A stretch of DNA of 43,367 nucleotides. Source: an uncultured Mucilaginibacter sp. GTDB lineage: Bacteria > Bacteroidota > Bacteroidia > Sphingobacteriales > Sphingobacteriaceae. Positions 6,767-14,754 of the stretch are shown here, one piece after another; the stretch's first letter is position 1; every line of letters begins with the position of its first letter. Below the pieces are notes generated by a model. That model ran no database searches and was not told the origin of the DNA. It saw only the letters and a program-made list of their open reading frames with translations. The position numbers were made by a program, and so were the translations under genes. The stretch lies in assembly GCA_903915155.1 (NCBI GenBank), contig CAIWRU010000207.1:1-43367 (forward strand), written 5' to 3'.

Positions 6767-8965
6767 TTATTTATAAGCCGACATTACCTGCGCACCGTAC
6801 TTATTAAATATCCGTTTTGCCACTTCAACTGAATTACCGCTTGTAACGGCCGGGTATTTATCATGTTTATTTACCCACGCCCATTCCCAATCCTTCACTT
6901 TATTTTCAAAAGCCTTAGCATCAAATTGTGTTTTATTTGCTAATGACTGATCCAAAGCAGCAAAAAACATTTGCCAGCGCGGTTTATAGAACCCTTTTAT
7001 CAACCCACCCCATTGGCGGTTGGAGTATTCGCGCAACGGGCTGTTCTTATCGCCCCACAGGGTAACAAGGTCGCGGGCGTTGCGTTCATACAGGTCGCTT
7101 TCCTGCGGGGTTATACCATTTGACCGGGCTTCGTTTATCCATTTGCCTAATAGAAAATCCTGGCGGGTACTCAGCAGCACGTCCATATCGTCCATAAGCT
7201 GTAAAAACGCTGTGCTGTAATGTTTAAATCCAGCTATATCATGCGCCTTATAAGCTTCAATAATTTTAGGCTGAAGTTCGTTCGCATAATTAGCCATTAC
7301 CTGCCGGGTAATGTCAACCAAATCATACTGAAAACCATCACTACCCTTTAACCCATTTGCCGACTTGATGAACAGCTGCCATGCCTGTACTACCGGCCGC
7401 GCGTCGTAATGCTTAACGGTGTCCACTCTCCAGTCGTCACCCATGAGCAAGCTTGGCCTGCCTGTTATTATGGATGCCACACCCGAGTGCACGGGTATAG
7501 TACTGTAAACGCTTTTTAATAACAGCTGCCAGGCTTTATTAATATCTGTATTCGTTTTCCCATACCTGCGGGTTGCATAATCCTTAAGCCACCAATTAAG
7601 GTCGATTGGCTCAGTTCCCCAGGTATTATCCATCATCAATTCAAATATGGCGGGGTTTTGCTGTATTGCCTCAGGCGTCAGCCCTATGCCCACCATATTT
7701 TTCGATTCGTGCAATGCTTTATTGGGTTCAGCAGCCACGTTTTGCATGCAGCCGTGCAAACTTAAATTTCCGCCAAAATTTTGCAGCATGTTCCATATCC
7801 ACGGTTTGCCGTAGTACGATTCCTTATTTTGCCATACGGGATGCTCATCGCTATAAAGATCTAATATGATCATATGGTCATTAGGCACGGCATTCAGCAG
7901 GGCTTTTGTTTGTGTAGGTTTCCAAAAATCACCGCCATTGAAGAACAACCAGCCCTGCATCACCCATATGGCCTTGGGGTCAGCAGCCGTCATTGATTGG
8001 ATTATCTTTTTACTCACCCCGCTTAAAAAAGTTGAATCATTGGTAGGCGGCGTGTTCTCATTAAAAGTATCCGATGAATATAAATGATCGGTGCCATACT
8101 CCTTTGTTTGTGATTCAATGTATTTTTTTCCTATCTCCACAAACATCGGGTCGGTTGGGTCAAGCAAGTACACATCGTTAAAACCCTGCCCCCAGTTGGT
8201 TTTCTTCAGTTTAGCATTCGGGAATTTATCTTTGAACGATGGCGGCACATGCCCGCTGAAAGCAGGCAATACAGGCGTCATGCCGAATGAGCGCTCGCGT
8301 TGCAGTATCTTCTTCTGTAATGCTTTATGACTATCCATCCAATGCTGCGGCAGCGGACCGCCCCAGCCGTCCAAATTTCCCATCCACAGCCACGAAAAAT
8401 AAGCCGGGCCGCTAAAAAAACTGTCAAGGTCGGCGTTGGTAAAACCCATGTCATGATACACATCGCGCCAAATGGCTTCTTCTCCGGTTAGTGCCAGCGG
8501 CATATTGATACCATTCAGCGCCATCCAGTCTATCTCTTTTTGCCAGCGCTCCCAGCCCCACCAGCTCATGCTATAGTTAAAAGTGCAGTAATTAAGGTAG
8601 TATCTATATTGATAAGGCGTAACATGGCGTACCTTTTTACTTACCACAGGCAAAGTGGCAGGCAGGTGCATATTGTTCCCGTTCCACCCAAAATCATCAC
8701 GGCAATAAGTCTTCAAATAATACCCTAACGCCGATGCTATTGAAATCCCTTTATTTCCCCTTAAAATAATCTTTCCACCCTTGCTTTGCAGTTCAAAAAC
8801 ATCCTTACCTTTTTCGGCAGGTATTTCCTCCACCACAAATTTATTGGCAACGGTTGGTACAACCCGTTTAATAAATGCTTCAGCAGCGTGTTTATCCAAT
8901 TGAGCAAACGCTGTAAAATGAAAAGTAACTAAAGCAAACAGGGAAAGGTATTTGATCTTTTTCAT
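6767..8965 (-). CDS. Alpha-N-acetylglucosaminidase, glycoside hydrolase family 89 (NAGLU-like)
   Basis: At 732 residues with an N-terminal signal peptide (MKKIKYLSLFALVTFHFTAFA), this is a secreted or periplasmic GH89 enzyme. The three NAGLU regions are in order: a small N-terminal domain, a (beta/alpha)8 domain beginning near RYYLNYCTFNYSMSWWGWER, and a helical C-terminal domain. The expected catalytic glutamates are E303 in SSDTFNENTPP and E432 in GLTPEAIQQN, by comparison with human NAGLU. GH89 enzymes remove terminal alpha-N-acetylglucosamine, for example from mucin glycans or heparan-type chains. No SusC/SusD pair or sulfatase is beside it, so it is not part of a visible polysaccharide utilisation locus. 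It is convergent with the AcpH-like gene and divergent from rpsA. Confidence 0.93.
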   Translation of the reverse strand: MKKIKYLSLFALVTFHFTAFAQLDKHAAEAFIKRVVPTVANKFVVEEIPAEKGKDVFELQSKGGKIILRGNKGISIASALGYYLKTYCRDDFGWNGNNMHLPATLPVVSKKVRHVTPYQYRYYLNYCTFNYSMSWWGWERWQKEIDWMALNGINMPLALTGEEAIWRDVYHDMGFTNADLDSFFSGPAYFSWLWMGNLDGWGGPLPQHWMDSHKALQKKILQRERSFGMTPVLPAFSGHVPPSFKDKFPNAKLKKTNWGQGFNDVYLLDPTDPMFVEIGKKYIESQTKEYGTDHLYSSDTFNENTPPTNDSTFLSGVSKKIIQSMTAADPKAIWVMQGWLFFNGGDFWKPTQTKALLNAVPNDHMIILDLYSDEHPVWQNKESYYGKPWIWNMLQNFGGNLSLHGCMQNVAAEPNKALHESKNMVGIGLTPEAIQQNPAIFELMMDNTWGTEPIDLNWWLKDYATRRYGKTNTDINKAWQLLLKSVYSTIPVHSGVASIITGRPSLLMGDDWRVDTVKHYDARPVVQAWQLFIKSANGLKGSDGFQYDLVDITRQVMANYANELQPKIIEAYKAHDIAGFKHYSTAFLQLMDDMDVLLSTRQDFLLGKWINEARSNGITPQESDLYERNARDLVTLWGDKNSPLREYSNRQWGGLIKGFYKPRWQMFFAALDQSLANKTQFDAKAFENKVKDWEWAWVNKHDKYPAVTSGNSVEVAKRIFNKYGAQVMSAYK

Positions 8966-9171
8966 GAGGCGGTTTATTATAATATGCTAAGCTATAAATT
9001 TTTTACGGGTTGAAATTATTCGAAACAATTTATACCGTTATCCGGGCCTCAACCTCCAATCAAGCAGCCATTTACCTTGGCAATCATCCAAAAACGCCTG
9101 TTTTCCATTAAAATCCCTTAAAAATCAGCATTTAACAGTAAATTAATTTTTTTTGAAATAAAATATATCCG

Positions 9172-9179
9172 TACCTTTG
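9172..9179 (+). promoter_or_regulatory. -7 box TACCTTTG for rpsA
   Basis: TACCTTTG matches TAnnTTTG, with a TTTG 16 nt upstream at 9152-9155 in an A/T-rich stretch. The predicted start of transcription, about 5-7 nt downstream, falls at the first base of the hairpin at 9184. Confidence 0.65.
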
Positions 9180-9183
9180 CAGT

Positions 9184-9201
9184 CCCAATTAGAAAATTGG
9201 G
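9184..9201 (+). promoter_or_regulatory. 5'-terminal hairpin in the rpsA leader
   Basis: CCCAATT (9184-9190) and AATTGGG (9195-9201) pair perfectly as a 7-bp stem with loop AGAA. It is followed by AAAAGGAG, a purine-rich ribosome-binding stretch, and the ATG at 9222. It may protect the 5' end of the mRNA or serve in feedback control by S1; both are inferences. Confidence 0.5.
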
Positions 9202-9221
9202 AAAAGGAGAAAAATTATTTA

Positions 9222-11207
9222 ATGGCAAAAAAACAAGAAGCAGAAAAAGAATTAAAAGCAAAAGAGGCTGAACTGGGAACAGTTACTGCACCTACTGCAG
9301 AAAAAGAGACAATTGAATCAGAAGCTGATTCGATCTCTATTGAGGACATCAAGTCACAGATCAAAACTACACCCGATGCAGATTTCGATTGGGATGCTGA
9401 TGACAAGAAGTTCGGCAATTACAGCGACAGCGACCGTGAGAAAATGGAAAAACTTTATGATGGAACTTTCAGCTCTATCACCAAAGGCGAGATCATTACC
9501 GGTACAGTTGTAAATGTAAATAGCAAAGATGTGGTATTGAACGTTGGGTTTAAATCTGACGGTTTGGTATCAGTTTCTGAATTCCGTGATACACCTGATC
9601 TGAAGATCGGTGACACAGTTGAAGTTTTCGTTGAATCGCAGGAAGATGCTAACGGTCAGTTAGTACTTTCACGCAAACGCGCAAAAACTCAAAAATCATG
9701 GGAGCGCATTAATTCAGCTTTAGATAACGATGAGATCATCACAGGTTTTGTTAAGAGCAGAACTAAAGGTGGTTTAATTGTTGATATTATGGGCGTTGAA
9801 GCCTTCTTACCGGGTTCACAGATCGATATCAAACCTATCAGGGATTACGATGTGTACGTTGGTAAAACAATGGAATTCAAAGTTGTTAAGATCAACCACG
9901 AGTTTAAAAACGTAGTGGTATCGCACAAAGTGCTGATTGAAGACGATTTGGAAAACCAAAAAACTGAAATTGTTGCTAAGCTTGAAAAAGGACAGGTACT
10001 TGAAGGTACCGTTAAAAATATTACCGACTTCGGTGTATTCATCGACCTTGGTGGCGTTGACGGCTTATTGCACATTACCGATATATCTTGGGGCCGTATC
10101 GAGCATCCACGCGAAATCTTAGCATTAGATCAGAAGATCAACGTTGTTGTTCTTGATTTTGATGATGAGAAAAAACGTATCGCTCTTGGCTTAAAACAAC
10201 TTACTCCACATCCTTGGCAATCATTAACTGAAGACATCCAGGTTGGTTCAAAGGTTAAAGGTAAAATTGTTACTGTTGCCGATTATGGCGCATTCCTTGA
10301 AATTATCCCTGGTGTTGAAGGCTTGATCCACGTGTCAGAAATGTCATGGTCACAAAACCTGCGCAATCCACAGGAATTCTTAAAGGTTGGCGACGAGATC
10401 GAAGCACAAGTGTTAACACTTGACCGCGACGAGCGCAAAATGTCATTAGGCATTAAACAATTAACCCCAGATCCTTGGCAAAATGCAGCTGATCGTTATG
10501 CAGTTGGTACACAACACATAGCTACAGTTAAAAACATGACCAACTTTGGTGTTTTTGTTGAGCTTGAAGACGGCATCGACGGCTTGATCCACATCAGCGA
10601 CCTTTCATGGAGCAAAAAAGTTAATCACCCTAACGAATTCACTAAAGTAGGTGAAAAATTAGACGTGATCGTACTTGAGCTTGATGTTGAGAACCGCAAA
10701 TTAAGCTTAGGCCACAAACAACTTGAAGAAAACCCTTGGGATACTTTTGAAACCATCTTCACTATTGATTCAATACATGAAGGTACCGTGTTAAAAGTAA
10801 CTGAAAAAGGTGCTATCGTAGCTTTACCTTACGGTGTTGAAGGCTTCGCGCCAACCAAACACCTGGTTAAAGAAGACGGCAAAAGCGTAAAAGCTGATGA
10901 AGTAGCTGACTTCAAGATCATTGAGTTTAACAAAGAAAACAAACGTATAGTTATTTCACACTCACGTATTTGGGAAGAAGCCCGTGCTGATGCCCGCGTA
11001 CAGGAATTCGAAAACCGTAAGAAAGAAGCAAAATCTGCTACTAACGCGGTGAAGAAAGTGAAAGATTCTGTTGAAAAATCAACTTTAGGCGACCTTAGCG
11101 TACTTGCTCAACTAAAAGAGCAAATGGAAGGTGCCGAAAGCAAAGCCCGCAAAGCAGCTCCCGCAGCAGCTAAAAAGGCAGAGCCTTCAGCAGAAGAAGG
11201 AGCTTAA
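9222..11207 (+). CDS. rpsA: 30S ribosomal protein S1
   Basis: The 661-residue protein has six S1 (OB-fold) repeats after an acidic-basic N-terminal tail of about 85 residues. Each repeat opens with a line such as GEIITGTVVNVNSKDVVLNV, GQVLEGTVKNITDFGVFIDL or GSKVKGKIVTVADYGAFLEI. The third to fifth repeats are the most regular and are the usual RNA-binding core; the C-terminal tail is Ala/Lys-rich. S1 binds mRNA on the small ribosomal subunit, which matters in a lineage with few Shine-Dalgarno sites. The start at 9222 (MAKKQEAEK) is chosen because it follows a purine-rich AAAAGGAG and because the upstream in-frame start at 9177 overlaps the -7 box. A strong terminator follows the stop codon. 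Confidence 0.97.
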   Translation: MAKKQEAEKELKAKEAELGTVTAPTAEKETIESEADSISIEDIKSQIKTTPDADFDWDADDKKFGNYSDSDREKMEKLYDGTFSSITKGEIITGTVVNVNSKDVVLNVGFKSDGLVSVSEFRDTPDLKIGDTVEVFVESQEDANGQLVLSRKRAKTQKSWERINSALDNDEIITGFVKSRTKGGLIVDIMGVEAFLPGSQIDIKPIRDYDVYVGKTMEFKVVKINHEFKNVVVSHKVLIEDDLENQKTEIVAKLEKGQVLEGTVKNITDFGVFIDLGGVDGLLHITDISWGRIEHPREILALDQKINVVVLDFDDEKKRIALGLKQLTPHPWQSLTEDIQVGSKVKGKIVTVADYGAFLEIIPGVEGLIHVSEMSWSQNLRNPQEFLKVGDEIEAQVLTLDRDERKMSLGIKQLTPDPWQNAADRYAVGTQHIATVKNMTNFGVFVELEDGIDGLIHISDLSWSKKVNHPNEFTKVGEKLDVIVLELDVENRKLSLGHKQLEENPWDTFETIFTIDSIHEGTVLKVTEKGAIVALPYGVEGFAPTKHLVKEDGKSVKADEVADFKIIEFNKENKRIVISHSRIWEEARADARVQEFENRKKEAKSATNAVKKVKDSVEKSTLGDLSVLAQLKEQMEGAESKARKAAPAAAKKAEPSAEEGA

Positions 11208-11236
11208 TAAGCTTTCTTTTAACTAAATAATCTTTA

Positions 11237-11267
11237 AGCCCTCTGTTGAAAAACAGGGGGCTTTTTT
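11237..11267 (+). terminator. Rho-independent terminator of rpsA
   Basis: An 11-bp stem (11237-11247 with 11252-11262, one T-G wobble) closed by a GAAA tetraloop is followed by a run of six T. It lies 30 nt after the rpsA stop codon. Confidence 0.9.
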
Positions 11268-11289
11268 GTGAACCACTCTTTCCCCGCCC

Positions 11290-11437
11290 GTCATTGCGAG
11301 AAATGAGCAGGCTGCGCGGCGCAGTGACGAAGCAATCTCATATAAGCAATAATGAATAAGCTTCCGGGAGCGGTGCGCATTGAGGCACTCGAAGGGTGGC
11401 GTAAAAGCCTTCAATGACACATATCGAGAGCTTCAGT
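11290..11437. repeat. Dispersed intergenic repeat of the GTCATTGCGAG...GAAGCAATCTC type
   Basis: The stretch begins GTCATTGCGAG and includes GACGAAGCAATCTCA, with a weaker inverted counterpart ending CAATGACAC. It shares its core with the element at 41647-41744 and belongs to a widespread class of bacterial intergenic palindromes. It fills most of the gap between the rpsA terminator and the next gene; nothing else is seen there. Confidence 0.7.
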
Positions 11438-11478
11438 ATGACACTAATCAAGACGCTCCGCTCTAGGCACGAAATTAT

Positions 11479-11880
11479 TTAAAGACTCTTGCAATACAAT
11501 AATAATATTTCTTCTTTCGTTTCGGGGAAAACATCATCCCATTTGAATACTTCAAATTGGTTTCTTTCTATTTCGACACCGCTACTTTTTTTCAGAATAG
11601 CTTTAATTTCAAGCTGATTCGCTGCAACATCTACTGCAATTTTTTCATCTGTCTCTTGGACATATTCACCTTTTTTTATGGGTGATGATAGAATTTTCAA
11701 CCATAATATTATAACATTTTTGTGTATATCAAAACGTTCCATTTTTTGAGTTCGCGTTGTATCAACATATATTTTTTCTTTTACTGTATCAGGCGTAATT
11801 ATTAATTTCCAACGGCTTTTTTGAGCCATCGCAAAAATGGAGCTGGATAATAACAGGATTAAAAAAACTATTCTTTTCAT
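11479..11880 (-). CDS. Small exported protein of unknown function
   Basis: The 133-residue protein has a clear signal peptide (MKRIVFLILLLSSSIFAMAQ, cleavage after MAQ or nearby), so it is exported. The mature part is mixed alpha/beta and Lys/Glu-rich with no motif I recognise and no lipobox. It uses AT-rich codons and stands alone between a dispersed repeat on one side and a 180-bp gap leading to the cytochrome gene on the other. I cannot assign a function. Confidence 0.6.
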   Translation of the reverse strand: MKRIVFLILLLSSSIFAMAQKSRWKLIITPDTVKEKIYVDTTRTQKMERFDIHKNVIILWLKILSSPIKKGEYVQETDEKIAVDVAANQLEIKAILKKSSGVEIERNQFEVFKWDDVFPETKEEILLLYCKSL

Positions 11881-11987
11881 GATAATAAATTTAGGTAATT
11901 AAAAGCCACCATAAAGTAGTGATCTAAATGTAAATATTCTTCACGCCTTTGTTGATATTGTCACCAACAAATTTCACCCTGTTAAAA

Positions 11988-12055
11988 TCCCCCTCTTAAG
12001 AGGAGGAGTGTCGGAAAGTGCGGCAGCAAGGGTGTGTTAATGAAGCGCTCCACAC
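11988..12055. repeat. Short palindromic intergenic element (CCTCTTAAGAGG core)
   Basis: A perfect 12-bp palindrome, CCTCTTAAGAGG at 11992-12003, lies in a C-rich/G-rich stretch related to the other CCCCCT elements of the window. It sits just downstream of the cytochrome gene stop and may end that transcript. Confidence 0.45.
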
Positions 12056-12063
12056 CTTTTAAT

Positions 12064-13296
12064 CTATTTTCCCCTTCCCACTAACTTACTTATCACCTCA
12101 CTCGTTATATCTGTGTACACACCTATATGATGTGTACGTACCAAATAAGGCACAACCGTACTTTTTTGCGCGGTGTTAAGCGCGATGGCGTTTGATGATC
12201 TCTCTGGCATATGGCAATCAATACAATTGCCTTTTATTGCCGTAGCCAAAGCCGGGTCATTTTTAATAAAACTATGACTAACCTGTGCATGGCAGCTTGT
12301 ACATTTTTGCGAGCATAGAGCGATCTGCCCTCGCTGATTGGTGTGTACGTTATGGCAAGTAGCACAATCCATATTGCTTTTTATAAAACACTGGCTGCTC
12401 TTGAGTAACTGGTATTGGTTGCCATGAACATCAAGTTGAGCAGGGTCGGTATTTTGGAATAGAGATGGTAACTTATAGTCAGACACGCGGTCGCCAGGTT
12501 TAAAAGTGAACGAAGGCCGCAGCATCATATCAGAAGCCCCGGAGTGGCAAATGGCACACATATCCATTTTTACCATACGTGGCAGTGTTGAATATACAGC
12601 TATATATGCCGCCTTCTTATCTTCCGGGTGTTCGGTTTGATAATCTGCGTGCTGCGCCGCCGGACCATGGCAGCGTTCGCAGTCTATACCTAATATCAAC
12701 GCTGTCCTATCAAATTCTTCACCTTGTTGCAAAGGCTGGTCCTGCTGTATGGTTTTCATGTACGATGCATGGCAACTCATACAATCAGCACCCACCGGCC
12801 GGCTAAAATCTGCTATAGCATTATGGTATCCCGGGCTATTCGTCCAGCTATTCAATGCGTTAAAATATGACACAGGCAACTGGTATAGCGAGTTACCCGC
12901 CCAATACAAATAAGTTTCGGCCTTTATGCCGCCAATGGCAATGTCAAACCGTTGCGCGTTAATTATCTTGCCATTTGCATAAGCAACCTGGTAAAGCCCG
13001 CTATCACGCTTCTCCATTACAATTTTTGTATCCTTATTTAGCGTGTAAACATTGCCCCCGGGCATAAAACTACCGTTTATGCTGTGCTCGTCGGCTATGC
13101 GACTTGTACTGAAATGCGAAGCATGCAAATAATCGCTATAAACAGCCTTATGGCAGTTCATGCACCTCTCCGACCCGGCATAAGCGCTGCCGCGCGGATC
13201 AACTTTAGGGCTATCGAAAATATTACATTGCCCAAATATAACCAGCAAGGGTATTCCAAATATCAGCAACAGTAAAAACTTACGGCGGGCAGGCAT
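12064..13296 (-). CDS. Seven-haem c-type cytochrome, membrane-anchored or exported
   Basis: The 410-residue protein has an N-terminal hydrophobic segment (RRKFLLLLIFGIPLLVIFG) followed by a cysteine at residue 24 (GQC), so it is either a lipoprotein with an atypical lipobox or anchored by the uncleaved segment. Seven CXXCH haem-binding motifs follow: CMNCH, CMSCH, CERCH, CAICH, CATCH, CTSCH and CIDCH. The spacing and the motif CATCHNVH resemble cytochrome c3/c554-type multihaem proteins. It is expected to carry electrons in the periplasm after haem attachment by a cytochrome c maturation system encoded elsewhere. No oxidase, reductase or partner is adjacent, so donor and acceptor are unknown. 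Confidence 0.88.
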   Translation of the reverse strand: MPARRKFLLLLIFGIPLLVIFGQCNIFDSPKVDPRGSAYAGSERCMNCHKAVYSDYLHASHFSTSRIADEHSINGSFMPGGNVYTLNKDTKIVMEKRDSGLYQVAYANGKIINAQRFDIAIGGIKAETYLYWAGNSLYQLPVSYFNALNSWTNSPGYHNAIADFSRPVGADCMSCHASYMKTIQQDQPLQQGEEFDRTALILGIDCERCHGPAAQHADYQTEHPEDKKAAYIAVYSTLPRMVKMDMCAICHSGASDMMLRPSFTFKPGDRVSDYKLPSLFQNTDPAQLDVHGNQYQLLKSSQCFIKSNMDCATCHNVHTNQRGQIALCSQKCTSCHAQVSHSFIKNDPALATAIKGNCIDCHMPERSSNAIALNTAQKSTVVPYLVRTHHIGVYTDITSEVISKLVGRGK

Positions 13297-13478
13297 GGGT
13301 TATAAAGGTTGATAACAAAGCCTAAACTACATCATTTTTATGGAATATTAAATTGGTCCATTTATCAGGTATTTACCGTTGTTAAAGCGCGAATGCTCAT
13401 AGTCTCTCTCACCCCCACTGCTAAAAATTAAAAACTGATCCATATCCGCATTCCCCGCCTTTGTTGTTGTTCTTGTCA

Positions 13479-13502
13479 CAAACAAACAAACAAACAAACA
13501 AA
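13479..13502 (+). repeat. Tetranucleotide microsatellite (CAAA)6
   Basis: Six perfect CAAA units, followed by CAAC, lie in the 373-bp gap between the cytochrome and pyrR genes, about 140 bp upstream of the pyrR -7 box. The rest of this gap holds one copy of the 41-bp repeat (13546-13586) and the pyrR promoter. Confidence 0.9.
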
Positions 13503-13545
13503 CAACGATGTCAATTCCACGACCATATTACAACCAAACAGTTTT

Positions 13546-13586
13546 TCACTTCAATATTCGACATTCAGTATTCAGTGTTCGATATT
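13546..13586 (+). repeat. 41-bp dispersed repeat (ATTCGATATTC family), copy 1
   Basis: By eye this copy matches the copy at 14703-14743 at about 38 of 41 positions, sharing the core TTCAGTGTTCGATATT. It lies upstream of the pyrR promoter in the same orientation as the copy preceding pyrB. Confidence 0.8.
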
Positions 13587-13643
13587 CAAAAATTCAACTT
13601 CAGATATTCATTTTTCAAATCACCTTAATCCCCAAAAAATTAT

Positions 13644-13651
13644 TACCTTTG
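13644..13651 (+). promoter_or_regulatory. -7 box TACCTTTG for pyrR
   Basis: TACCTTTG lies 18 nt before the ATG at 13670. The leader would be only about 12 nt long, with no room for a PyrR-type attenuator. Confidence 0.65.
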
Positions 13652-13669
13652 CCCAAATCCACCCAAACG

Positions 13670-14215
13670 ATGCAAAACCTCACGCTGCTCGACGGTCAAA
13701 AATTTCAGATAACCATACAGCGTTTATGTCGTCAGTTAATCGAGAATCATAACGATTTTTCAGGCTCTGTACTGATTGGCATACAGCCTCGCGGCATTTA
13801 TTTAGCCAAGCGTGTAGCCGAAGAATTACGCAAAATATTACCTGATAGCAACATACTACAAGGCGATTTGGATATCACCTTTTACCGCGATGACTTCCGT
13901 CGCCGCGGCGAACAGCTGGTGCCCAATCAAACCAAAATAGATTTTATAATAGAAGGTAAAAAAGTGATCATGATGGATGATGTGCTGTGGACAGGCCGCA
14001 CCATCCGCGCGGCTATGGACGCCATGCTAGCTTTTGGCCGACCCGAAAAAATAGAACTGCTCGCACTGGTCGACCGCCGCTATTCAAGGCACATACCCGT
14101 GGCAGCCGATTATGTTGGTATCGAGGTTGATTCCATCGCATCGCAAAAAGTAGTGGTAAGCTGGAAAGAAACGGATGGCGAGGATAAGATAGTGCTGCTA
14201 TCGGAAACGAAATAG
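13670..14215 (+). CDS. pyrR: PyrR: pyrimidine regulator / uracil phosphoribosyltransferase
   Basis: The 181-residue protein is the normal length for PyrR. The PRPP-binding signature VIMMDDVLWTGRTIRAA is at residues 99-115, and PRGIYLAKRVAEEL and GDLDITFYRDDFRRRG are typical of the family. In Gram-positives PyrR binds pyr mRNA leaders in a UMP-dependent way and also makes UMP from uracil and PRPP. In this lineage RNA regulation is less certain: no antiterminator hairpin is visible before pyrR or pyrB. The start at 13670 is chosen because the -7 box is only 18 nt upstream; an in-frame ATG at 13508 would translate straight through the 41-bp repeat. A four-helix-bundle gene separates it from pyrB. 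Confidence 0.93.
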   Translation: MQNLTLLDGQKFQITIQRLCRQLIENHNDFSGSVLIGIQPRGIYLAKRVAEELRKILPDSNILQGDLDITFYRDDFRRRGEQLVPNQTKIDFIIEGKKVIMMDDVLWTGRTIRAAMDAMLAFGRPEKIELLALVDRRYSRHIPVAADYVGIEVDSIASQKVVVSWKETDGEDKIVLLSETK

Positions 14216-14224
14216 GATAAAAGT

Positions 14225-14265
14225 AATATCGAACATCGAATACTGAATATCGAACATCGAAGTAA
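14225..14265 (-). repeat. 41-bp dispersed repeat, copy 2 (inverted, left flank of the four-helix-bundle gene)
   Basis: The reverse complement of this stretch matches 14703-14743 at about 34 of 41 positions. It begins 10 nt after the pyrR stop codon and lies 36 nt before the four-helix-bundle start, so the two copies form facing inverted repeats around that gene. Confidence 0.8.
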
Positions 14266-14301
14266 AGAAAGTTAAAATTTAGAATATCGGATAAAGTAAT
14301 A

Positions 14302-14664
14302 ATGACCAATACCAAATACGATTTAGAGGAAAGACTGATTGATTTTGCTGTTATTATTACCGATATAGTTGAAGCTTTACCCAATACACGGTTGGGGAAT
14401 TATATTGCGGGTCAGTTGGTTCGTTCAGGACTTTCTCCTGCGTTAAATTATGGAGAAGCTCAATCGGCTGAATCAAGGAATGACTTCATCCATAAAATGA
14501 AGGTAATTTTAAAAGAGTTACGTGAATCAATGATCTCTTTAAAAATCATTGAGCGAAAAGCGATACATAACGTTGATAAAACGGTAGCAGCAAAAAGTGA
14601 ATGCAACCAGTTAATATCGATATTTGTGAAGAGCATAGAAACAGCTAAGAAAAATAATATGTAA
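14302..14664 (+). CDS. Four-helix-bundle protein (S23/IVP, bAvd-like family)
   Basis: The 120-residue protein is the four-helix-bundle family known from 23S rRNA intervening sequences and related to the Avd accessory proteins of diversity-generating retroelements. Family motifs are LEERLIDFAVIITDIVEALP, GNYIAGQLVRSGLSPALNYG, and EAQSAESRNDFIHKMKVILK. Studied relatives form basic pentameric barrels that bind nucleic acid; no cellular role is settled for the stand-alone form. Here it sits between pyrR and pyrB, is more AT-rich than both, and is bracketed by inverted copies of the 41-bp repeat (14225-14265 and 14703-14743). No reverse transcriptase or rRNA gene is nearby. This suggests insertion of a small repeat-flanked unit. 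Confidence 0.88.
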   Translation: MTNTKYDLEERLIDFAVIITDIVEALPNTRLGNYIAGQLVRSGLSPALNYGEAQSAESRNDFIHKMKVILKELRESMISLKIIERKAIHNVDKTVAAKSECNQLISIFVKSIETAKKNNM

Positions 14665-14702
14665 TTAAATAACGATACTGAACCATGACCCGGCAGTGAA
14701 GC

Positions 14703-14743
14703 TTACTTCATTATTCGACATTCAGTGTTCAGTGTTCGATATT
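14703..14743 (+). repeat. 41-bp dispersed repeat, copy 3 (right flank of the four-helix-bundle gene)
   Basis: This copy ends 11 nt before the pyrB ATG and pairs as an inverted repeat with 14225-14265. It is also about 35/41 identical to 29784-29824. Confidence 0.8.
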
Positions 14744-14754
14744 AAAACAAACAC

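Noticed and set aside
6767..8965. Polysaccharide utilisation locus around the GH89 gene
   Set aside because: No SusC/SusD-like, sulfatase, or hybrid two-component genes are adjacent.
9177..9221. Longer rpsA frame from 9177
   Set aside because: It starts inside the promoter box and before the ribosome-binding stretch; MAKKQEAE at 9222 is the natural N-terminus.
11223..11420. 65-codon minus-strand frame after rpsA
   Set aside because: It runs through the rpsA terminator and a dispersed palindromic repeat; no coding signature.
13479..13502. CRISPR-like repeat
   Set aside because: The (CAAA)6 tract has no spacers; no array of 25-40 bp repeats with unique spacers exists in the window.
13508..13669. 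Longer pyrR frame beginning at ATG 13508
   Set aside because: It would translate through the 41-bp dispersed repeat and past the -7 box TACCTTTG at 13644; the residues added do not look like PyrR.
14013..14384. 123-codon minus-strand frame over the pyrR/four-helix-bundle junction
   Set aside because: It is antisense to both genes and passes through the repeat; composition is not coding-like.
14302..14664. Diversity-generating retroelement (Avd homology)
   Set aside because: No reverse transcriptase, template repeat or variable repeat is within reach; only the four-helix-bundle relative is present.
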